Shown here piece after piece: positions 1 to 4,637 of a DNA stretch of 21,270 nt. Within the stretch, counting starts at the first letter, position 1; each line of letters opens with the position of its first letter. The position numbers and the translations under genes were made by a program. Source of the stretch: a virus; the IMG/VR virus record IMGVR_UViG_3300009161_005892, positions 1-21,270 of that record. The stretch is one strand, 5' to 3'. Below the pieces are notes generated by a model, which saw only the letters and a list, made by a program, of their open reading frames with translations, did not search any database and had not been told where the DNA came from.

Positions 1-1
1 T

Positions 2-1579
2 TCATATCCTGCGATATTACGATGGCAGGTTGAAAAAAGATTACCTGGTGTTCAATTCGATGATGTTAGTATGAACACATCTGGTGTAACACTTTCAGGT
101 GTGAAATTAGATAAAGGTTGGATCAAAGGTGACCTAGATAAGATCTCATCGGACTTTCAAGGTCACAATATTTTCATCAACGGTGGTATATTGTCCGTAA
201 ATCTTGACGTCAAGCCGAATGGAAAAGGGCAAGAAGATCAGCATAGAAACATACAATTCAGTAATCTGTCGCTTAACGTTACTAAGGAAGCTCACAACAT
301 TAAGCTCGAAAATATTAGATCTGAAAAGAATAATATCTGCTTCACAAAGGCACAGCTAGTGACGCCTTCTATTGCTACAGGCCCCGGGTGCTTCGACAGA
401 GAAACTCATGTGGTTACAGTCGGCGAGGCAAATCTCAAACAACTTAAGATTATGGGTGCAATAATCACAAACTTCGTGGCAAGCAATATCACTTATGATA
501 CAAAGGAAAAGATTGCTGTGGTGGAAGATATCACTGCGCAGATTGTATTTGAGAAACAAACTTTTTTAATTAAAACTAAGGGAGTTAGAGCTTCTCGTCA
601 CCCTGATACAATTACGTTAGACAAGCTAGAAGTACGACATCCATGGCTTGCTACAGATTGGATTGCCATGGAAAACGTAAAAGTCCAGCATGGGGATAGA
701 TGGGACTTGACTATCGGCGGAAGCCATGTTAAAATTGAGCCAGTTACATTAACTTTGTCAGGATCTGAAAATTGTGATACATGGATTAATTCTTTGCCTG
801 TTAATCTTAAGATATCGCCTCTTGACAAAATTCAAATGAAAGGTAAGACCAACTTTTCTATAGGATTTAGACCGAAACCTTCATTCACATTGAAATCTGA
901 CTGTCGTGCAACATGTAATTCAATTCCAAATCTAAGAAAAACTTTCATTTACACTGCATACAGACCTATGGGAGAAAAGTTTCAAAGGGAATCAGGACCT
1001 GGATCTAAAGGCTGGGTTACGTTACGGATGATGAGTGACATGCCTCTGGCTGCGATAACCATGGAAGATCCTGGGTTTGAACACCACAGCGGATTCATCG
1101 TTCAAGCCTTTGTTAATAGCTTCACTGACAACTTAAAGCACGGCCGCTTTCTTCGCGGCGGTAGTACATTAACCATGCAGTTAGCTAAGAATCTATGGCT
1201 CACCCGAGACAAGACGCTTGGTAGAAAAGTTCAGGAGTTTTTTCTGGCACAAGGTATAGAGTCCTGCTATTCGAAGGATGAGATTATGGAGTTATATTTG
1301 AATGTTATTGAATTTGGTCCAAATCAATATGGAATCGAATCGGGTACGAAACACTGGTTTAAGAAAGGCCCAGGAGAATTATCACCTCAGGAGGCATTTT
1401 GGCTGGCGAGCATTCTTCCGAAGCCAAGCAGAACCGGACCACCAACAGATGCATCGCTTAAACGAATTGATGGGTTAATGAAAAGATTCGCTAACGACGG
1501 TCGAATACCTGATTTTAGTTTAGATATTGTTGAAGATGATATTGCTGAATCTGAATCGCGATCACAAGTTGATTGGTGA
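2..1579 (+). CDS. AsmA-like/GT51 peptidoglycan glycosyltransferase, 5' end outside window
   Basis: This is a biosynthetic transglycosylase expected to polymerise lipid II into glycan strands at the periplasmic membrane face. The frame is open from base 2, and the first 23 codons before the ATG at 71 read as coding (ending KRLPGVQFDDVS), so the gene is truncated by the window and 71 is not its true start. Bases 2-930 encode beta-rich sequence with repeated short hydrophobic strands, like the AsmA-type N-terminal part of similar myxobacterial proteins. The GT51 domain fills about 950-1480. It has motif 1 TMEDPGFEHHSGF (catalytic Glu at about 1064), motif 2 GGSTLTMQLAKN, then RKVQEF and IMELYLNVIEFG. 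No penicillin-binding transpeptidase domain follows, as in MtgA-type monofunctional enzymes. The C-terminal tail is acidic. The stop overlaps the next gene's GTG start (GTGA). The GT51 call is secure; the AsmA label is inferred from texture and known fusions. Confidence 0.88.
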   Translation, partial: SYPAILRWQVEKRLPGVQFDDVSMNTSGVTLSGVKLDKGWIKGDLDKISSDFQGHNIFINGGILSVNLDVKPNGKGQEDQHRNIQFSNLSLNVTKEAHNIKLENIRSEKNNICFTKAQLVTPSIATGPGCFDRETHVVTVGEANLKQLKIMGAIITNFVASNITYDTKEKIAVVEDITAQIVFEKQTFLIKTKGVRASRHPDTITLDKLEVRHPWLATDWIAMENVKVQHGDRWDLTIGGSHVKIEPVTLTLSGSENCDTWINSLPVNLKISPLDKIQMKGKTNFSIGFRPKPSFTLKSDCRATCNSIPNLRKTFIYTAYRPMGEKFQRESGPGSKGWVTLRMMSDMPLAAITMEDPGFEHHSGFIVQAFVNSFTDNLKHGRFLRGGSTLTMQLAKNLWLTRDKTLGRKVQEFFLAQGIESCYSKDEIMELYLNVIEFGPNQYGIESGTKHWFKKGPGELSPQEAFWLASILPKPSRTGPPTDASLKRIDGLMKRFANDGRIPDFSLDIVEDDIAESESRSQVDW

Positions 1580-1842
1580 CGATTGTGGTAGTTGGTGATT
1601 TAATTAGGACAAAATTTAGAGATAGGTCTGTGTCGATGTGGAATACCAACAGTCCTCCTGAGGTCGGAGTGATAGGTAATTTTAAACCTACTCAAGTTGG
1701 TTTAATCATCGACATCGCGCGTGAAAACTCAAGGACTATGTTTAGAATATTCGTTAATGGTAAACGCGGGTGGATATATGATACATTTCTGGAGATGGTT
1801 AGCACAATGTCAATGCAAGTTAAGGGCGCCGATCCACTTTGA
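1576..1842 (+). CDS. small phage protein, SH3/KOW-like beta fold likely
   Basis: The product is an 88-residue protein. The GTG at 1576 overlaps the upstream TGA (GTGA), which suggests translational coupling; a TTG at 1573 is the alternative. The sequence alternates short beta strands: VGDLIRTKF near residues 7-15, GLIIDI near 43, MFRIFVNGKRGWIYDTFLE near 55-73. That pattern (GDLVR..., GIVxxI, ...NGKxxWIxxxxLE) is common in small phage proteins predicted to adopt an SH3/KOW barrel. No catalytic motif is visible and the role is unknown. Its place directly behind the transglycosylase may only reflect gene packing. Confidence 0.72.
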   Translation: MTIVVVGDLIRTKFRDRSVSMWNTNSPPEVGVIGNFKPTQVGLIIDIARENSRTMFRIFVNGKRGWIYDTFLEMVSTMSMQVKGADPL

Positions 1843-1878
1843 CTTTAAAACCAGGCGATTACTTTAAAGCGATAATAG

Positions 1879-2019
1879 ATGCAATTTCACGACTTAATCA
1901 ATAATCCTATGCATGATCATTTTGATATAAGACAAAAACTAAAATTAGTTCAGAAAATTTTAAGTGCAAGCCTACATCTACATAAGTTAGAATTTATAAA
2001 TCATGACAGCTCAAACTAA
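1879..2019 (+). CDS. small hypothetical protein (46 aa)
   Basis: This short ORF starts with ATG at 1879, two bases after a GATAAT hexamer, and ends 17 bases inside the next gene in another frame. The product begins MQFHDLINNPMHDHFDIRQK and continues as an amphipathic helix (QKLKLVQKILSASLHLHKLEF). It fills the otherwise empty space between 1842 and 2003, and its composition is protein-like. Dense packing favours a real gene, but its size and lack of recognised homology keep confidence moderate. Confidence 0.45.
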   Translation: MQFHDLINNPMHDHFDIRQKLKLVQKILSASLHLHKLEFINHDSSN

Positions 2020-2266
2020 TTTAAAATATAAAATTCGTGACATGGTTACTGGTCTTTATCAAGATGAGAGTTACGGAAAGAGTAGTTTGTATCCTGCAGC
2101 AACCTGGTCTGAAAAGGGCAAGATGTGGTGTAAGATATCTGATCTAAAGCTTCACCTAAATTTACTTCAAAAAAATTATATTGCAATCTCACCTCTCTGG
2201 CAAATCATTGAGATTGAACCATCTGGGTTTGAAAATAATTGTTATCCTGCTACTGCATTAATCTAA
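2003..2266 (+). CDS. conserved small phage protein
   Basis: The product has 87 residues. The pattern YKIRDMVTGLYQDESYG (about residues 9-25), then TWSEKGKMWCKISDLKLHL (about 34-52) and WQIIEIEP near residue 67, matches a widespread small phage family with the layout 'F/Y-K-I-R-D...TGLY...WSxKGKxWxxxxxLKxHL...xIIExE'. No function is known for that family. The ATG overlaps the end of the 46-residue ORF, which may couple their translation. The C-terminal residues after IEIEPSG look unstructured. Confidence 0.72.
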   Translation: MTAQTNLKYKIRDMVTGLYQDESYGKSSLYPAATWSEKGKMWCKISDLKLHLNLLQKNYIAISPLWQIIEIEPSGFENNCYPATALI

Positions 2267-2371
2267 TAGACAACAATCTCATTTTCTATTGACAGTGTAA
2301 AAAATTCTATTAGATTAGCAGACATCTACGAAAAAGTTTTATTTGAAACAATTAAAAGAATACTTTCTATT

Positions 2372-2884
2372 ATGAATAACATGTTAAACCTAAATCTTAA
2401 GCTCTGTTTTGTTAAGCGCAATTTTGCTTGGTTTACTTCGTGTCCGCTTGTTTATCAATGGGGTGACGATTGGGACATGGCTCCATATGAATTTAACGCA
2501 GGTATGCCTCATACGTGCCACAAGACGAAAGAAACCGAGCAACAGGATCATACAGTCATAAAAGTTTATTGGGAGGCAGCATATGTGACACCAGACATTC
2601 TTGAAGAAAAGTCAAGTTGGTCAACAAAAACAATTAATCGAGGCGATATTCCTTGGCTTAGCGTGTGTCCTTTATCTGATCAAGAATTAGCGCCCATCTA
2701 CTCTGGTACTACACTTTGTGATTTTATTAAGCTTATTCAAGTTTCAGGAGGTGAAGTATTTATTCCCTTTTGTGAGAAGTTAGAAATAAAAGCTATTGAA
2801 ACACCTACGCTTAATTTGACCGTTAAAAGCAAGAAAGAAAAGTCAAAGTCTAAGAGTAAGTCAAAGAAGAAAAAGTCAAAGTAA
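2372..2884 (+). CDS. conserved phage protein with WGDDWDMAPYEFNAG motif and Lys/Ser tail
   Basis: The product has 170 residues. Residues 10-50 (LKLCFVKRNFAWFTSCPL, then QWGDDWDMAPYEFNAGMP) match a phage family of unknown function recognised by 'GDDWxxxPYEHNAG'. The middle contains VYWEAAYVTP and WSTKTINRGDIPWLS, and GGEVFIP near residue 127 closes the conserved part. The last 20 or so residues are an almost pure Lys/Ser repeat, probably disordered and nucleic-acid or surface binding; similar tails are variable additions. ATG 2372 is used here, with ATG 2381 as an alternative. The reading frame is also open and coding-like back to 2270, but without a standard start codon. The gene converges on the minus-strand cupin gene and overlaps its last 9 bases. 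Confidence 0.82.
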   Translation: MNNMLNLNLKLCFVKRNFAWFTSCPLVYQWGDDWDMAPYEFNAGMPHTCHKTKETEQQDHTVIKVYWEAAYVTPDILEEKSSWSTKTINRGDIPWLSVCPLSDQELAPIYSGTTLCDFIKLIQVSGGEVFIPFCEKLEIKAIETPTLNLTVKSKKEKSKSKSKSKKKKSK

Positions 2885-3151
2885 TTTTGTTATTTCGACT
2901 ACTAACTCACTACAGTCTTTTTTCCTTATGACTCTATGCCATGTGCACTTTTTGATAAAATAAACTTTATTGGGCATCATTAAATCTGGCAAGTCATTGT
3001 CTCTTTGAAAATACCAGCCTTCACCCTTTAATACACGAACAGATCTATCTTCGGCATCTCTATGCCAAATTAATTCTTCATTAAGCGTTGATTGCTTAAA
3101 AGTTCTAATTTTAATTGTTTCACTAATCTGTTTTTCTTCAAAGGGTAGCAT
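2876..3151 (-). CDS. cupin-like phage protein
   Basis: The product has 91 residues. Start ATG at 3151 overlaps the upstream stop as TGATG, a classic coupled arrangement; a TTG at 3160 would add three residues. The motif WHRDAEDRSVRVLKGEGWYF (residues 29-48) followed by VYFIKKCTWHRVIR near 64-77 matches a phage family with the double-stranded beta-helix (cupin) pattern 'HRD..DR.v.VL.G.GW.fQ.dn.lP......v.iP....HRv'. The His residues could bind a metal, but the substrate is unknown. It forms an operon with the tagged protein upstream. Confidence 0.78.
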   Translation of the reverse strand: MLPFEEKQISETIKIRTFKQSTLNEELIWHRDAEDRSVRVLKGEGWYFQRDNDLPDLMMPNKVYFIKKCTWHRVIRKKDCSELVVEITKLL

Positions 3152-3765
3152 CACCACCAACCAGGAATGTCTCTTCCAAAGAATTTAGTTAATCTACAAG
3201 ACCAGTAACCGGGTTTAGTTCTATCTTTCTTCTTTGCACATTGATGTCTATCACCAAAAGATTTTCGTCTTTTTCTAGCAGCTTCAGAGTCGCCCATCGC
3301 ATCAGGCATTGAAGAACCAAAAGAAACTTTCTTGACATTACCTGTTTTAGGATTTCGAACATAAACATATGCTTTGCCGCCTGCACCTCTTTTTGGTTTG
3401 CCAAGTTCAACATCTCGACCTTTGTATTCAGCTTCAGTAAGACTAATTTCTTCCAGCTGTGGAAAGTCCAAAGGCACATTAATACCTTCATATAAATCCC
3501 ATTCACCTAAATCAGATTCGAGCAAATCTTTTTCAAAATCACTTTGAGGTTTATAACTTCCATTTTTGTACAGCTCTCGTGCTTCTTGCATTAAAACAAA
3601 GTATTTCTTAGAACCTTTTCTATACACAGGATTATCAAAAGCTATGCCTTCTTGCATATGCCATTGAATTCCGCTTGATAACAAAGTAGTTTTGTTAACC
3701 TGACCAAATCTTTGAAGAATTTCTTCTCTGATTAATTTTCGAAGTTGTCGTTCTAAGATTTGCAT
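3151..3765 (-). CDS. putative phage virion protein with capsid-targeting-like N-terminus
   Basis: The product has 204 residues. It begins MQILERQLRKLIREEIL, one of three proteins in the window with this N-terminal tag (see findings). The C-terminal 90 residues contain AYVYVRNPKTGNVKKVSFGS, then ARKRRKSFGDRHQCAKKKD and RTKPGYWSCRLTKFFGRDIP, ending GWW. This '(Y)VKNPKTGNVxKVxFG...RRKSFxxRHxC...KKDRTKPGYWSCR' block is a domain found in many marine T4-like phages and large DNA viruses (I believe DUF5872); its exact role is unknown. A Cys/His set (H-x-C...C) may bind zinc. ATG at 3765 follows an AT-rich stretch reading GATAAT then TATAAAT on the minus strand. It is transcribed with the cupin-like gene. 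Confidence 0.8.
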   Translation of the reverse strand: MQILERQLRKLIREEILQRFGQVNKTTLLSSGIQWHMQEGIAFDNPVYRKGSKKYFVLMQEARELYKNGSYKPQSDFEKDLLESDLGEWDLYEGINVPLDFPQLEEISLTEAEYKGRDVELGKPKRGAGGKAYVYVRNPKTGNVKKVSFGSSMPDAMGDSEAARKRRKSFGDRHQCAKKKDRTKPGYWSCRLTKFFGRDIPGWW

Positions 3766-3850
3766 ATTTATATTTATTATCTACGACATAATAATGTTAA
3801 AATTCGTAGTTTCCTTAGACGATAAAATTTTATAAATTTGCGTGTCTTTG

Positions 3851-3856
3851 TAGTAT
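3851..3856 (+). promoter_or_regulatory. possible -10 element for the Ser/Gly-rich lipoprotein gene
   Basis: TAGTAT lies 45 bases before the ATG at 3902, in the short non-coding space between divergent genes. I see no clear -35 box. The same TAGTAT hexamer occurs just before the gene at 17321. Confidence 0.3.
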
Positions 3857-3901
3857 ATTGTTTAATCTAAGCCGATATTGGCTTTCAATAAAAGGTATGA
3901 A

Positions 3902-4183
3902 ATGAACAAGAAACTATTCACAATCGTTTGTTTTTCAGCAGCTCTTGTCGCTTGTAAGGACAAGGAAGAGACAGCTGAAACCACTGTGGCATCTTCGACT
4001 TCAACGGTTACAGCTTCTAGCTCGTCCTCAGACGCAGGAGGTGCCGGCGGATCTGCTGTTTCAGGCTCAGGTGGTACTACTGCTTCAGCCGGTGGCGCTC
4101 AAGGAACAGGTGGAGAAGTTAGTACAACTGCTATGGTCAGCTCATCCGGGGCAGGCGGCAGCGGTGGTGCAGGCGGCAATTAA
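3902..4183 (+). CDS. small Ser/Gly/Ala-rich lipoprotein
   Basis: The product has 93 residues. The signal peptide MNKKLFTIVCFSAALVAC ends in a lipobox (LVAC), so Cys18 should be lipidated and the protein anchored in the host envelope. The mature part is first charged (KDKEET), then a low-complexity Thr/Ser stretch, then Gly/Ala/Ser-rich sequence (GAGGSGGAGGN at the end). Such linkers are typical of myxobacterial surface lipoproteins. ATG 3902 is preferred over an upstream in-frame TTG at 3878 because it has AAAGG 5 bases upstream and starts the signal peptide. A TAGTAT hexamer lies at 3851 and a strong terminator at 4219-4243, so it is probably a single-gene transcript. Function is unknown; a surface or exclusion role is a guess. 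Confidence 0.82.
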   Translation: MNKKLFTIVCFSAALVACKDKEETAETTVASSTSTVTASSSSSDAGGAGGSAVSGSGGTTASAGGAQGTGGEVSTTAMVSSSGAGGSGGAGGN

Positions 4184-4218
4184 GCTAAAAAGACTAGAAT
4201 TATAATTCCCTTAAATTA

Positions 4219-4243
4219 GGCCCTGTAACCCAGGGCCTTTTTT
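4219..4243 (+). terminator. Rho-independent terminator after the Ser/Gly-rich lipoprotein gene
   Basis: A 7-bp perfect stem GGCCCTG/CAGGGCC (4219-4225 with 4231-4237) with a 5-base loop is followed directly by six T residues. It lies 36 bases after the lipoprotein stop and isolates that gene from the next. Confidence 0.9.
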
Positions 4244-4295
4244 GTTTTCAATTTTAGATGCTTGAAGGAATACTTACGCATTAAGGAAAAATAAA

Positions 4296-4541
4296 ATGAG
4301 AATTAAGCTTGCACAGCTGCGATCTCTAATAAGAGAAGCAATCGAAGAAAGCATACAGCTCATTCATCTCAAAGAGTCGTCTGAAATGGAAGAAAATGAG
4401 TTTACTTGGAAGATTGCAAAAGCTGCAAAAGCTGGCAAAAAGAAAGTCAATGTGGGCGGGAAAAAATTTCCTGTTAAGATGTCTAAGAAAAAAGCAGAAG
4501 TTATTCTTGACGAAGAAGATATAGACGAAGATTCTACGTGA
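4296..4541 (+). CDS. small phage protein with capsid-targeting-like N-terminus
   Basis: The product has 81 residues. It starts MRIKLAQLRSLIREAIEES, the same tag as the proteins ending at 3765 and 19704. An acidic linker follows. The body (TWKIAKAAKAGKKKVNVGGK, then KFPVKMSKKKAEVIL) matches a recurring phage pattern of an 'AxAAxAGxKxxxxxGKKxPVxxxKxxAxxIL' helix-strand-helix module, often found in small proteins of marine phages. The tail is acidic (DEEDIDEDST). A good Shine-Dalgarno-like AAGGA lies 8 bases before the ATG. I infer a packaged internal or capsid-associated protein; direct evidence is only the tag. Confidence 0.76.
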   Translation: MRIKLAQLRSLIREAIEESIQLIHLKESSEMEENEFTWKIAKAAKAGKKKVNVGGKKFPVKMSKKKAEVILDEEDIDEDST

Positions 4542-4554
4542 GGCTCATGAAAAC

Positions 4555-4569
4555 ACGACAGTTTGTCGT
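4555..4569 (+). repeat. short perfect hairpin after the tagged gene
   Basis: ACGACA-GTT-TGTCGT forms a 6-bp stem with a 3-base loop 13 bases after the stop at 4541. The following sequence is T-rich but has no clean T run. It may be a weak terminator or an mRNA-stabilising hairpin ahead of the repeat lipoprotein gene. Confidence 0.4.
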
Positions 4570-4637
4570 TACAGTTTAAATTTGTCATTAAGCGAACTTA
4601 CGTTTTATTGTTCTGTATATAGGGCAATAATTTATCT

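Noticed and set aside
3766-3800. T4 late promoter (TATAAATA) before the minus-strand tagged gene
   Set aside because: The match overlaps the start codon itself, so it cannot be the promoter of that gene; the area is simply AT-rich.
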